Shown: piece after piece, positions 1-7,888 of the stretch
Layout: each line of letters begins with the position of its first letter
Numbering within the stretch: the first letter of the stretch is position 1
NCBI GenBank assembly: GCA_030123805.1
Contig: JASJXV010000021.1
Location: 1-33,970 of the forward strand
Reading direction: 5' to 3'
From: Gammaproteobacteria bacterium
Lineage (GTDB): Bacteria; Pseudomonadota; Gammaproteobacteria; Pseudomonadales; Azotimanducaceae
DNA length: 33,970 nt
The notes under the pieces: model-generated
Seen by the model: only the letters and a program-made list of their open reading frames with translations
Told to the model about the DNA's origin: nothing
Database searches by the model: none
Position numbers and translations under genes: made by a program

Positions 1-139
1 CCCACCAGGCGGGCGCCAATATGCCTGTTCGATAGCTCAAGGTGTTGAGACCGACCGACAGAGTTCCAGCCATCAGATCTGGACCAATCGAATCAATTAC
101 CTGGACAATTCGCAACTCATCGCCATTTGACCCTTGCAA
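1..139 (-). CDS. 5' end of an unidentified gene, cut by the window edge
   Basis: On the minus strand a frame is open from position 148 to the left edge. With a TTG start at 139 it reads as a plausible protein N-terminus, including DELRIVQVIDSIGPDLMAG and GLNTLSYRTGILAP, with hydrophobic residues falling mostly on second-position T codons. An in-frame TAG lies at 149-151, so the gene cannot begin further upstream in this frame. I do not recognise the family. It would be divergent from the homocysteine methyltransferase, with about 47 bases between starts. A competing plus-strand frame is also open from position 2 to a TGA at 128-130 and looks less protein-like. The call is therefore tentative. 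Confidence 0.3.
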   Translation of the reverse strand, partial: MQGSNGDELRIVQVIDSIGPDLMAGTLSVGLNTLSYRTGILAPAWW

Positions 140-186
140 ATCCTCGTGCTACAACACGACAGCAAAACACATCCTGGGTAAGCAAT

Positions 187-1098
187 ATGGCAGAAAGTAA
201 ACTGGTGTTTCCGGACAGGGTAGTTCTCCTGGATGGCTCGATGGGCAGAGAGTTGCGCAAGCGTGGAGTAGAAACCCGTAATACTATCTGGTCGGCAACG
301 GCTCTGTTGGTGGCCCCGCAGGAGGTGGTCAATGTGCACCTGGACAATATTGCTGCGGGTGCTGACATTATTACCACCAACACCTACGGAATTATTCGGC
401 ATGAACTGGCCAGGGAGGGTATCGAATCTGAATTTGAGTCCCTCAATGTTCTGGCTTGTGAATTAGCACTGCAATCCAGAGAGCAATCATCCGGAGATGT
501 ATTGATAGCGGGATCGCTGCCGCCGCTGCGCGGGAGCTACCGTCCGGATCTGGTAGGTGACCACGACGAGATAGAACCTCTTTATGAGGAGCAAGCCAAT
601 ATATTGGCAAAATATGCAGATTTAATAATCTGTGAAACCATGTCCAGCGCAGAGGAAGCATTGGCGGCTGCCACCGCTGCCTGTAAGACGGGCAAAACCG
701 TATGGGTATCCTGGAATCTGCACGATCGGCATATGGGTGTCCTGAGAAGCGGGGAAACGATCACACGGGCACACGAATTGATCAAGCACTTGCCAATATC
801 CGGTTTTCTGTGCAATTGCTGCCCTCCCGAGAGTATCAGTGCGGGAATGCTGGAGTTGGCAAATTTAGGTACGAAATATTTTGGTGGATATGCGAACACA
901 TTTGTCCCTATAAAAGCAGACTGGATGCTGGACGGCCACGCAGAGGATGATGGTGTGATCATAGATCGAGACGATCTGGTTGCTGAATCCTATGCCGAAC
1001 ATGCTGTGGACTGGTTAGAAAAGGGTGCCACCGTGATCGGTGGATGTTGTGGAACCAGTCCTGATTATATTGCCAAACTGAAAGCGTTGATCGCTTGA
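187..1098 (+). CDS. Homocysteine S-methyltransferase family protein
   Basis: A cytosolic zinc enzyme of the MmuM/BHMT/MetH-N family, which moves a methyl group from a donor such as S-methylmethionine or a betaine to homocysteine. The 303 residues fit the single-domain length of about 300. It shows the N-terminal barrel motif LLDGSMGRELRKRG, a first metal-site Cys region (GFLCNCCPPES) and the C-terminal IGGCCGTSPDYI, which supplies the paired Cys zinc ligands. I chose ATG 187 over the in-frame TTG at 127 because the family begins close to the DGSMG motif and the extra 20 residues look unrelated. The methyl donor cannot be read from the sequence. A SAM methyltransferase follows 43 bases downstream on the same strand, so the two are probably co-transcribed. 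Confidence 0.88.
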   Translation: MAESKLVFPDRVVLLDGSMGRELRKRGVETRNTIWSATALLVAPQEVVNVHLDNIAAGADIITTNTYGIIRHELAREGIESEFESLNVLACELALQSREQSSGDVLIAGSLPPLRGSYRPDLVGDHDEIEPLYEEQANILAKYADLIICETMSSAEEALAAATAACKTGKTVWVSWNLHDRHMGVLRSGETITRAHELIKHLPISGFLCNCCPPESISAGMLELANLGTKYFGGYANTFVPIKADWMLDGHAEDDGVIIDRDDLVAESYAEHAVDWLEKGATVIGGCCGTSPDYIAKLKALIA

Positions 1099-1141
1099 AT
1101 TAAGAGTATGAGTTGTCTCTATTGCTGACCGGATCGAAGCA

Positions 1142-1792
1142 ATGACATTGACACACAACCAGGCCAGAGACTTCTACGATAGATTTGGAAAACGCCAGGA
1201 CTACCAGTTTTATGCGGCGGTTCCGAGCAGTAAACTAATGGCACGGGCGAACTTTGAGGAGGCCGAAAGCATCTTTGAGTTTGGGTGTGGAACCGGACGC
1301 TTTGCGGCAGAGCTGCTTGCAGATGTAACATCCGATCGCACCACCTATACAGGCACGGATATCAGCGGCACGATGGTCGCCCTGACACAGCAACGGCTGA
1401 AGCAGTATGGTGCCAGAGCGCAAGTTAACATATCCGATGGCAAGCCCCTGATCAGGGAGGAGAATGAAGCGTTCGACAGATTTGTCTGCAATTATGTGCT
1501 GGACTTGCTCGATACCGACGCTATCGGAACTGTGCTCAATGAAGCCTATCGGATATTAAAACCCAACGGTCTGATTTGTCTCATATCTCTGACGCATGGA
1601 AACTCGGTTCCTGCCCGATTGGTTGAAACTATCTGGACATGGCTGTATCGGATCAAAGCTTCGCTGGTAGGCGGATGCAGACCCATTCGGCTGGGTGAAT
1701 TTGTGGGTAGTCCGAATTGGCGGGTTGAGTATCTCCACAGTGTAAGTTCATTTGGCATCACCTCGGAGGTCCTGGTTGCGAAAAGACTCTAA
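1142..1792 (+). CDS. Class I SAM-dependent methyltransferase
   Basis: A 216-residue Rossmann-fold methyltransferase. Motif I is clear (IFEFGCGTGRFAAELL, about residues 40-55). It is followed by an acidic SAM-ribose region (YTGTDISGTMV) and a motif IV-like stretch (FDRFVCNYVLDLL), then the usual 'EAYRILKPNGLICLISLT' strand-helix-strand. The C-terminal third is variable and gives no substrate clue; small molecules are more likely than nucleic acid or protein. It lies directly behind the homocysteine methyltransferase. That would fit a methionine/SAM-cycle pairing, but this is inference from position only. It converges with the thioesterase, with about 43 bases between stop codons. Confidence 0.8.
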   Translation: MTLTHNQARDFYDRFGKRQDYQFYAAVPSSKLMARANFEEAESIFEFGCGTGRFAAELLADVTSDRTTYTGTDISGTMVALTQQRLKQYGARAQVNISDGKPLIREENEAFDRFVCNYVLDLLDTDAIGTVLNEAYRILKPNGLICLISLTHGNSVPARLVETIWTWLYRIKASLVGGCRPIRLGEFVGSPNWRVEYLHSVSSFGITSEVLVAKRL

Positions 1793-1835
1793 TAAAAATC
1801 ATCGCTAATCCAACCTGCCAACTGCGTAGATTGGA

Positions 1836-2678
1836 TCAGGACGAAGTCCGTAATCCAACATTTTTGCTATCCGGCACCACCAGCGCCAACTGTCTTGACT
1901 GCGCCAGTAAAGTACCGTTGGGCGCCCATATCTTGCCGTCTTCCTGAAGAAATCCTGATTGCACCAGGCTGGTCTCAAATTCCACCAGGACATAACTGTC
2001 AATATCCGTTTCATTGCAGGGCGAATCACAAAAAAAGTGCACAGTATGATCGATGGTAGGTGCGCTCATGGGTAGAAAGTCGCGTGCAAATATACTCGGA
2101 TACCAGGAATCGGAAATAGCAGTCAGGGACAGAGCATCAAAGGGTCTCAACGCCTTCAGACGGGTCCAGCCGCCGACGCGAGCAAGGTGAGTTCGAAGTG
2201 GCGGCGTGGGACCGATGGCGAGTTTTTGATCGTAATGGTCTCTGAACGGGCTGTGTCCGTACATGGCCGGAGACATCCACCGGTCCATGGCAATGTCCTG
2301 GGGTGAAGCAACTTCTGGCATAGTGAAATCACAAAACTCCGCGTTGGGTCTGGCGGGCGCGAACGTCGCCAGCGCCATGGCAATTGTGCGGTTACCCTGG
2401 AGCAGTTTTCCGGAAACGGTCGCAAAAGTGCGGCCAATCTTCTCAATGCCAATTTCCAGACTCGCAGGTCCTGGTGTGGCTGCGGAAAGGAAGTGAAATG
2501 TGATGCCGCGGATATCTCTTGATGAATCTCCCAGCTCAGTTTGCATACCATTTAGCAGAATCGCCGCAATATAACCGCCGTTAGGACCGATCTGTAGGTT
2601 CCAGTTGTCACTAATCAACGAGCTATAGACCCCGGGCGCTTCTTTAGTAACAGCAATATCTGCGTCGAACTGTGTCAT
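1836..2678 (-). CDS. Acyl-CoA thioesterase family protein (double hot-dog, TesB-like)
   Basis: 280 residues, the length expected for a fused two-hot-dog acyl-CoA thioesterase (4HBT_3/TesB-like) that hydrolyses acyl-CoA to free acid and CoA in the cytosol. The N-terminal hot-dog carries the characteristic NWNLQIGPNGGYIAAILLNG helix and the ITFHFLSAATPGPASLEIG strands. The second half contains the repeat-like DALSLTAISDSWYPSIF and the late strand IDSYVLVEFETSLVQSGF. The start ATG at 2678 sits immediately before a normal family N-terminus. It is monocistronic and convergent with the methyltransferase. Acyl-chain preference cannot be inferred. Confidence 0.72.
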   Translation of the reverse strand: MTQFDADIAVTKEAPGVYSSLISDNWNLQIGPNGGYIAAILLNGMQTELGDSSRDIRGITFHFLSAATPGPASLEIGIEKIGRTFATVSGKLLQGNRTIAMALATFAPARPNAEFCDFTMPEVASPQDIAMDRWMSPAMYGHSPFRDHYDQKLAIGPTPPLRTHLARVGGWTRLKALRPFDALSLTAISDSWYPSIFARDFLPMSAPTIDHTVHFFCDSPCNETDIDSYVLVEFETSLVQSGFLQEDGKIWAPNGTLLAQSRQLALVVPDSKNVGLRTSS

Positions 2679-2763
2679 TTAGGGAAACTCTGATTAAGCG
2701 GATATTGGCATCTTATCAAGGCGCACGACAAGTCTGCACCTTCCCGGTGTTTTTATAGTCGCT

Positions 2764-3105
2764 CTAATCCTCCGTTCGATTGGATACCAGTGCGTAGTAC
2801 GCCAGCAAACTGGCACCGCCAAACAGAAATACAATTCCATAGGTGATCGGTTCATCCATATCGAATGGCAGTATTTGCAATAAGCAGAATGCAATTCCTA
2901 TTGCACCGATAATCAGGCCCCACTTTAATGCCCCATCGGTATCCGGCAAGGGTCTCTCCAGAAACAGTTTCTCGACCATTTCCTGGGACATGTTCTGGTT
3001 GATCAACGTTCTCTTGGCGCGATTGTCGGAAATTATCTTTATTGAAAAGACAATAGCAAAAAAGAAAGCAGGAACGATGATTAAGGGTATGATTTCACCT
3101 GGCAT
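2764..3105 (-). CDS. Small membrane protein, DUF6249-like
   Basis: 113 residues with three hydrophobic spans: an N-terminal helix (about residues 3-22, IIPLIIVPAFFFAIVFSI), then two C-terminal helices separated by an acidic turn (LPFDMDEP). Between them lies a charged cytoplasmic linker with the conserved-looking LFLERPLPDTDGALKWG. This architecture matches small membrane proteins of the DUF6249 type, which in my memory often sit beside sigma/anti-sigma pairs. I chose ATG 3105 because a GGAG lies six bases upstream of it. The upstream in-frame ATG at 3117 has no ribosome binding site. The gene is divergent from the sigma factor at 3229, so it may belong to the same regulatory unit. Function unknown. 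Confidence 0.62.
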   Translation of the reverse strand: MPGEIIPLIIVPAFFFAIVFSIKIISDNRAKRTLINQNMSQEMVEKLFLERPLPDTDGALKWGLIIGAIGIAFCLLQILPFDMDEPITYGIVFLFGGASLLAYYALVSNRTED

Positions 3106-3118
3106 ATTAGTCTCCATT

Positions 3119-3162
3119 TGTAATGATTACATTGGGATAGACAGGATGGACCGGAAACCGGT
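3119..3162. promoter_or_regulatory. Divergent control region with two short palindromes upstream of the sigma factor
   Basis: The roughly 110 bases between the small membrane protein and the sigma factor hold two perfect inverted repeats. These are TGTAAT-G-ATTACA at 3119-3131 and ACCGG-AAA-CCGGT at 3150-3162. Either could be an operator, and the second includes a GGAAAC-like element that resembles the -35 of many ECF promoters. No binding protein can be named. Confidence 0.3.
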
Positions 3163-3228
3163 TGCAAATTCAGTTAAGAATAGTGAAAAAAGTGCAACGA
3201 GAACAATCAAGGGGCTGTCTATTGTGTT

Positions 3229-3792
3229 ATGCATGAGCATCACCTGAAATCAGATAGGACGTTGGTGGCAGAGGTGCTGGCCGGTAAGCATGGAGCTTTT
3301 GTGCAACTGGTGGAGCAGTTTCAGGGACTGGTGTCGCATTTGGTATTTCGAGTCGTGCAAAATCAGAGTGACCGGGAGGAGGTCTGCCAGGATGTATTCG
3401 TCAAAGTTCACAAGCAGCTGAAAACTTTCCAATTTCGATCCCGGTTAGCCACATGGATTTCGCGAATTGCCTACAACACTGCGATAAGCCATCTCAACGG
3501 ACGCCGCCAGCCGCCTGTTGAATATGATCTGGAACAGATTACACAGGAAAGTGGACCGGCGGAAGATATGCGTGAGATGCAGTTAAAAGCATTCATCCAC
3601 GAGAAATTGAAACGGCTATCCACGGTAGAGAAGAGCGTATTGACCCTGTATCATCTGGAGGAGATGCCCGTTAGAGAGATCAGTCAGGTGATGATGAGAC
3701 CCGAGGGAACCATTAAGAGCGATCTGTTTCGAGCCCGAACAAAACTCAGGAAGATGATCACGGCAGAGGAAAACCGATGCATGATAAATTGA
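3229..3792 (+). CDS. RNA polymerase sigma factor, ECF (sigma-70 family group 4)
   Basis: 187 residues, the standard size for an extracytoplasmic-function sigma factor, which directs core RNA polymerase to a small stress regulon. Region 2 runs from about residue 18 to 85. It holds the core-binding helix (DREEVCQDVFVKVHKQL) and the -10-recognition stretch (FRSRLATWISRIAYNTAISHL). Region 4 lies near the C-terminus and includes the helix-turn-helix EMPVREISQVMMRPEGTIKS followed by DLFRARTKLRKMI. The gene overlaps the next one by 16 bases, so the two are translationally coupled. That is the usual arrangement for a sigma factor and its membrane anti-sigma. It resembles RpoE-type factors in layout, but the ECF subgroup is not assigned. 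Confidence 0.9.
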   Translation: MHEHHLKSDRTLVAEVLAGKHGAFVQLVEQFQGLVSHLVFRVVQNQSDREEVCQDVFVKVHKQLKTFQFRSRLATWISRIAYNTAISHLNGRRQPPVEYDLEQITQESGPAEDMREMQLKAFIHEKLKRLSTVEKSVLTLYHLEEMPVREISQVMMRPEGTIKSDLFRARTKLRKMITAEENRCMIN

Positions 3793-4229
3793 TTCAGGAA
3801 TGGTTGGATGGTGCAACAACTGATCGACCATCGGATGCCGATCTTGCAACCTATCGGAGATTGTACCAGGCACTGGCTCAGGCGCCGGAGGGGCAGTTGT
3901 CCGATGCATTCCCTGCAAGAGTGATGGCGCGTATATCCGCAATTGAAAGTGAGAGTAAAGTAGATCAAATAGTGAATATTCTCGCTCTTTTGGCTGCCGC
4001 AGTCGGATTCGTGTTGTTGATTGGGTATTCAGCCCAGTATGTCACGGTTGACCTGGCATCCATGTCAAATATGCTTTATTCCATCACCTTGCCATCCGGA
4101 CTGGTTTCCCAGACATGGCTCTATACCGGGCTCGTTTGTGGTTTGATTGGCTGGTTGGATAAATATATTGTGCCGCGGAGCAAAGGCCGAAATCGCCGTA
4201 GCCAAAGGGGCTCAGCGGGTCCTTGTTGA
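3777..4229 (+). CDS. Putative membrane-anchored anti-sigma factor
   Basis: 150 residues, beginning inside the sigma-factor gene (16-base overlap). The N-terminal 55 residues are a soluble, helical, charged segment (LIQEWLDGATTDRPSDADL...LYQALAQAPEGQLSDAFPARVMARI). Two hydrophobic helices follow, at about residues 62-82 and 110-130, and the tail is short and strongly basic. The HxxxCxxC zinc-anti-sigma signature is absent, so if it is an anti-sigma factor it belongs to the non-zinc membrane type. The function is inferred from coupling to the sigma gene and topology, not from a recognised domain. It converges with the crotonase gene about 20 bases downstream. Confidence 0.6.
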   Translation: MHDKLIQEWLDGATTDRPSDADLATYRRLYQALAQAPEGQLSDAFPARVMARISAIESESKVDQIVNILALLAAAVGFVLLIGYSAQYVTVDLASMSNMLYSITLPSGLVSQTWLYTGLVCGLIGWLDKYIVPRSKGRNRRSQRGSAGPC

Positions 4230-4249
4230 GTACCATCACGATTCATCAC

Positions 4250-5248
4250 CTATCTGATGGCATCGATCAGTCCCCACTCGAGTGCAGTTTCGACACTGAT
4301 TCTCTGATTTGATATCGCCATAAAAGCCGTATGAATACGTCCTATCCGCCGTAAAATACTCACCGTACCTCCTGCCCCGGGGATCAATCCCATGGCAACC
4401 TCCGGTAGTTGGAAAAAGCTGCCTTCCGCAGCAAACACCTGCTCTGAAAAGGATGGTAATTCGATCCCGGCGCCAATGCAGGCGCCATGGAGATGGAACC
4501 TGGTTCTTGATTTCAGTTGATCAAGCAGTAAGCCCGTACTCCTGGTCATCCTCACGACATGCGCATCGGCGCCATCTGTTGCTGCCCCGAATTCATCCAG
4601 GTCGCCACCGGCACTGAAACAGTCTCCAGCCCCTTGCACAACCGCCGCTGTGATGGTGTCATCCGCTGCGACCATTGCCAGCGCTTCATACAGTGCGTCT
4701 CTCAATCCTGCTGAGTAGGCATTGCGTTTATGCGGTCTATTCAGAGTTATGGTTAACTGGCCCTGCTGACGTTCCATTAGCACCAGTGAAGAGATGTCTT
4801 CGTCAATATTCTGCCGTGGCTGGCGTTGACTTAGCCACTGCTTAAAAGCTGCACCACTCTGCAGACAGGAGTAAGACAGGGATTCTGCGAACAACCCATC
4901 CAATACTGCGGCGCGTTCATTGTGGCGCAGCAGCTGTACCAGAATGGTTGCTGCAACCGGGTTGTTACCAATCGCTTCGGTCAGCATCTCCACCTCGGCC
5001 TCCGAAGCGGCGACAAGATCAACCATGGGGGGTAAGTCAGAATCATCACCCGTTAACGCAATCACGGGACAGTTCGGTTGCGGCAGTGCGCCGACTGCAT
5101 CAACCGGGCCCCTCTTTGACTGGTCTGAATTCCAGCCGTCTATATCAACCAGAAGAAAGGGTGTATCGAAAACGACGGATAGTTCATCCACTGCCTGAGC
5201 GGAATGCAACTGTGCTTCCAGATCCGAAAGTGCAACAGGATTTTCCAT
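4250..5248 (-). CDS. Enoyl-CoA hydratase/isomerase family protein with rearranged domain order
   Basis: 332 residues from ATG 5248. Residues about 160-332 form a crotonase catalytic core. The signs are LTITLNRPHKRNAYS, the oxyanion loop DCFSAGGDLDEF, GACIGAGIELP with the first catalytic Glu position, and FFQLPEVAMGLIPGAGG with the second Glu. The protein ends right after LEWGLIDAIR, where ordinary crotonases continue with a C-terminal helical domain of about 70 residues. A segment very like that missing domain (EVEMLTEAIGNNPVAATILV ... GAAFKQWLSQRQPR) instead lies N-terminal to the core, behind a short beta-rich stretch. Both catalytic Glu are kept, so it should act on an acyl-CoA. I preferred ATG 5248 to the upstream in-frame start at 5299, which would overlap the divergent CoA-transferase. 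Reaction (hydratase, isomerase or hydrolase) unknown. Confidence 0.8.
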   Translation of the reverse strand: MENPVALSDLEAQLHSAQAVDELSVVFDTPFLLVDIDGWNSDQSKRGPVDAVGALPQPNCPVIALTGDDSDLPPMVDLVAASEAEVEMLTEAIGNNPVAATILVQLLRHNERAAVLDGLFAESLSYSCLQSGAAFKQWLSQRQPRQNIDEDISSLVLMERQQGQLTITLNRPHKRNAYSAGLRDALYEALAMVAADDTITAAVVQGAGDCFSAGGDLDEFGAATDGADAHVVRMTRSTGLLLDQLKSRTRFHLHGACIGAGIELPSFSEQVFAAEGSFFQLPEVAMGLIPGAGGTVSILRRIGRIHTAFMAISNQRISVETALEWGLIDAIR

Positions 5249-5268
5249 AAATTGAGTATACTCCAGAG

Positions 5269-6495
5269 ATGAAAAGCGACAAGGGTCTGGCATCTGCATA
5301 CACGCAATTGCTGCTCCAGCATTTGACCGTGGAACGGCATGAAACGGGGGAAGAGATCCCGGTGCCCTCCCTGGCGGGTTCTATCCTGGAGTGTGCAGAT
5401 GGTGCACTAGATGCCTTCAGAAGGCTGGCCCGGAATAACCTGCTGTCCGGCATTGATGGTTCAGCGCTTCTCACCGAGAGAGCCAAGTTCCTTGGATTCA
5501 GCAATCCGGGTCAGGTTTCAGCCAATGGGTCCTGTCGGTTAATGCCATGCGAAACTGGCTGGATGGCACTTAATCTGGCCAGGGAAGAGGACTGGGAACT
5601 TATGCCTGCCTGGTTGGAAACCGAAGTGGGTTCCGGCGATTGGCAGTCTATAAGGTCATTGGTTGGTTCCCGTTCCTGTGTCGATCTGGTTGAACGGGGC
5701 AGATTGCTGGGACTGCCGGTTACAGTTTTCGACTCTCATCATGCGGATCATTGGTTTTCAGTGCAGACAAAAGGCAAGCCTGCAATCTCTGCCAGGTCAT
5801 CCCCGCTGGTGATTGATCTGTCCTCCCTTTGGGCGGGTCCCCTGTGCTCTCACTTGTTGCAATATGCCGGGGCTACAGTGATCAAGGTTGAAAGCAGCAC
5901 CCGACCGGATAGTACCCGTTTTGCCTCGCCGGATTTTCATAACCTGATCAACTCGGGGAAATACAGTGTCATGCTGGACCTGAATGACCAGCAAGCCATC
6001 GCAAATCTTACCAAACTTTTGCGCCGAGCCGATATCGTTATTGAAAGCTCACGCCCCCGGGCACTCCGACACCTGGGTATTGATGCGGAAAAATTCGTAG
6101 ACCAAACTCCCGGACTCACCTGGGTGAGTATTACCGGCTATGGTCGAAATGAGCCCGAAGCCAATTGGGTTGCTTTTGGCGATGATGCCGCGATCGCAGC
6201 CGGTGCCGCGGTGGTGAGCGACTGTGGTCCCGGCTTTATTGGAGATGCGGTGAGTGATCCTCTCACGGGAATCCATGCGGCGCTCGCGGCGCTGGCGGGC
6301 TGGCAGAGTGGAGTCGGCGGCCTGATCGATATATCCCTGGCTGGCGTGACCTCCTTCATCATGAAGGTTGTCGGGCATACCTCTGCCATTGACCTTACGT
6401 CAGAATCGTTAACCAGAGTGGTCAGCAGCACTGCCGCTCCATTGGGAGCTGATACAGATGCAGTATTTAAAGAGTTTGTGGATCCGTGTTGTTAG
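5269..6495 (+). CDS. CaiB/BaiF family III CoA-transferase with rearranged domain order
   Basis: 408 residues. The Rossmann-like catalytic half occupies residues about 178-370: PLVIDLSSLWAGPLCSHLLQ, GATVIKVESSTRPD, ADIVIESSRPRALRHLGID, and the active-site segment GDAVSDPLTGIHAAL. D330 there is the expected catalytic Asp that forms the mixed anhydride. Residues about 60-160 resemble the small domain that family members normally carry after the catalytic segment (GSCRLMPCETGWMALNLARE, SCVDLVERGRLLGLPV). Here it comes first and is not found again at the C-terminus. The gene starts 20 bases from the divergent crotonase, which shows the same kind of rearrangement, and overlaps the amidohydrolase by 10 bases. 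It probably attaches or moves CoA on a carboxylic acid; substrate unknown. Confidence 0.83.
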   Translation: MKSDKGLASAYTQLLLQHLTVERHETGEEIPVPSLAGSILECADGALDAFRRLARNNLLSGIDGSALLTERAKFLGFSNPGQVSANGSCRLMPCETGWMALNLAREEDWELMPAWLETEVGSGDWQSIRSLVGSRSCVDLVERGRLLGLPVTVFDSHHADHWFSVQTKGKPAISARSSPLVIDLSSLWAGPLCSHLLQYAGATVIKVESSTRPDSTRFASPDFHNLINSGKYSVMLDLNDQQAIANLTKLLRRADIVIESSRPRALRHLGIDAEKFVDQTPGLTWVSITGYGRNEPEANWVAFGDDAAIAAGAAVVSDCGPGFIGDAVSDPLTGIHAALAALAGWQSGVGGLIDISLAGVTSFIMKVVGHTSAIDLTSESLTRVVSSTAAPLGADTDAVFKEFVDPCC

Positions 6496-7886
6496 TCAGG
6501 CAAGCTGAACTCAATGCTGAACTCAATGCGGCACGCGATGTGCGCTGCAGGAACGGCAAGATCATCGAAATTGGCACAGGTCTGCAGTCCGATCCAGGGG
6601 AACGGGTCATTGAAGCCAGGGGCGGGGCTCTATTACCGGGGCTGCATGATCATCACATCCATCTAATTGCCCTGGCGGCTGCCCGTCAATCGGTACACTG
6701 CGGTCCACCGACAGTTAACAATCTTGAATCCCTGACGACTGTGCTGAGAGAAGTGAAAGGCAGTGGTTGGATACGCGGGGTTGGATATCATGAATCCGTT
6801 GCGGGAATGTTACATCGCACCCAGCTGGACGACCTGGTTTCCAACCGACCCGTTCGGATTCAACATCGCAGCGGCAAGCTGTGGTTTGTCAATTCCCGGG
6901 CAGCGCAACTTTTGCAACTTGATCAACATCGGTCGTTACAGGGGATCGAGTGCGACGCCAGTGACGCGCCTACGGGTCGCCTGTTCCGCATGGATCAGTG
7001 GCTAAGAGAACAGCTTGCTGATGCCGTAATACCTGATATCAAGTCTGCCTCCAGATTGCTGGCGGGGTTTGGTGTCACCGGTATAACGGATGCCACAGCT
7101 GCCAACTCATCTGCCACCCAGGATCAGTACTTGAAGTGGATTGAGAATGGAGATCTGCTGCAGCGAGTGTTGCTGATGGGAGATGAATCCATGGCACAGA
7201 TGCATCAGAATCTGATACAGTCCGGGGCGCTTAAAATCATGCTGGACGACTATGCATTGCCGGATTTTGAGGATCTGAAGCAACACATAGTCAATGCGCA
7301 CCAACAACAGCGTTGTGTCGCAATTCACTGCGTCACCGCAGTAGAACTCGTGTTTGCGTTATCGGTGCTCAATGAGGCCGGCGCCCAATCGGGGGATCGG
7401 ATAGAACATGCTTCAGTGACCCCGGATGACACAATTCCCTTAATCCGCGCAACCGGAATCACGATCGTGACACAACCCAACTTTATTGCCGAACGCGGTG
7501 ACCAGTATGCAGAGGATATCGAATCCACCGAACATCACCATCTGTATCGCTGCAAAACATTCCTGGAGTCCGGAATACCCCTGGGCGGAGGAACAGATGC
7601 ACCATTCGGTAGCCCGGACCCATGGCGGGCAATGAGTGCTGCCGTAAATCGCAAAACCCTGAGCGGGAAATTGTTGGGTGAACTGGAACGACTAAGTCCG
7701 GAACAGGCGTTACACCTTTTTACCACGGCAGCAGCGAATCCGGGCGCAGCCGCTCGAACCATCACCGTGGGGTCCACAGCGGATCTGTGTCTGCTGGATC
7801 GACCCTGGCACGAAGCCCGGTTGCGGTTACAGCATGAGGATGTGACAGCTACCATTCGAGCCGGAGAGGTTATCTATCAGCGGTGA
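6486..7886 (+). CDS. Amidohydrolase family protein (YtcJ/imidazolonepropionase-like)
   Basis: 466 residues of the metal-dependent amidohydrolase superfamily, which hydrolyse C-N or ester bonds in a TIM barrel flanked by a composite beta sandwich. The PGLHDHHIHL motif (residues 51-60) supplies the HxH ligands H57 and H59. CVAIHCVTA and RIEHAS supply the later His ligands, and GGGTDAPFGSPDPWRAM the final catalytic Asp. The closing strands TVGSTADLCLLD and VTATIRAGEVIYQ complete the sandwich. The best start is GTG 6486 or TTG 6489, overlapping the CoA-transferase by up to 10 bases, so the two are translationally coupled. Coupling suggests it releases a carboxylic acid that the CoA-transferase then activates; this is inference. 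The N-terminus carries a 12-base tandem duplication. Confidence 0.85.
   Translation: MLLVRQAELNAELNAARDVRCRNGKIIEIGTGLQSDPGERVIEARGGALLPGLHDHHIHLIALAAARQSVHCGPPTVNNLESLTTVLREVKGSGWIRGVGYHESVAGMLHRTQLDDLVSNRPVRIQHRSGKLWFVNSRAAQLLQLDQHRSLQGIECDASDAPTGRLFRMDQWLREQLADAVIPDIKSASRLLAGFGVTGITDATAANSSATQDQYLKWIENGDLLQRVLLMGDESMAQMHQNLIQSGALKIMLDDYALPDFEDLKQHIVNAHQQQRCVAIHCVTAVELVFALSVLNEAGAQSGDRIEHASVTPDDTIPLIRATGITIVTQPNFIAERGDQYAEDIESTEHHHLYRCKTFLESGIPLGGGTDAPFGSPDPWRAMSAAVNRKTLSGKLLGELERLSPEQALHLFTTAAANPGAAARTITVGSTADLCLLDRPWHEARLRLQHEDVTATIRAGEVIYQR
6504..6527 (+). repeat. Perfect 12-base tandem duplication inside the amidohydrolase N-terminus
   Basis: GCTGAACTCAAT occurs twice in direct succession, giving AELN-AELN without changing the frame. 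It looks like a recent slippage duplication in a region before the first conserved motif. Confidence 0.85.
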
Positions 7887-7888
7887 AA

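Noticed and set aside
2-130. Plus-strand frame open from the left edge to a TGA at 128-130, which could be the 3' end of an upstream gene
   Set aside because: Its translation is polar and Ser/Gln-rich with no motif, while the minus-strand frame over the same bases looks more protein-like. The matter remains unsettled.
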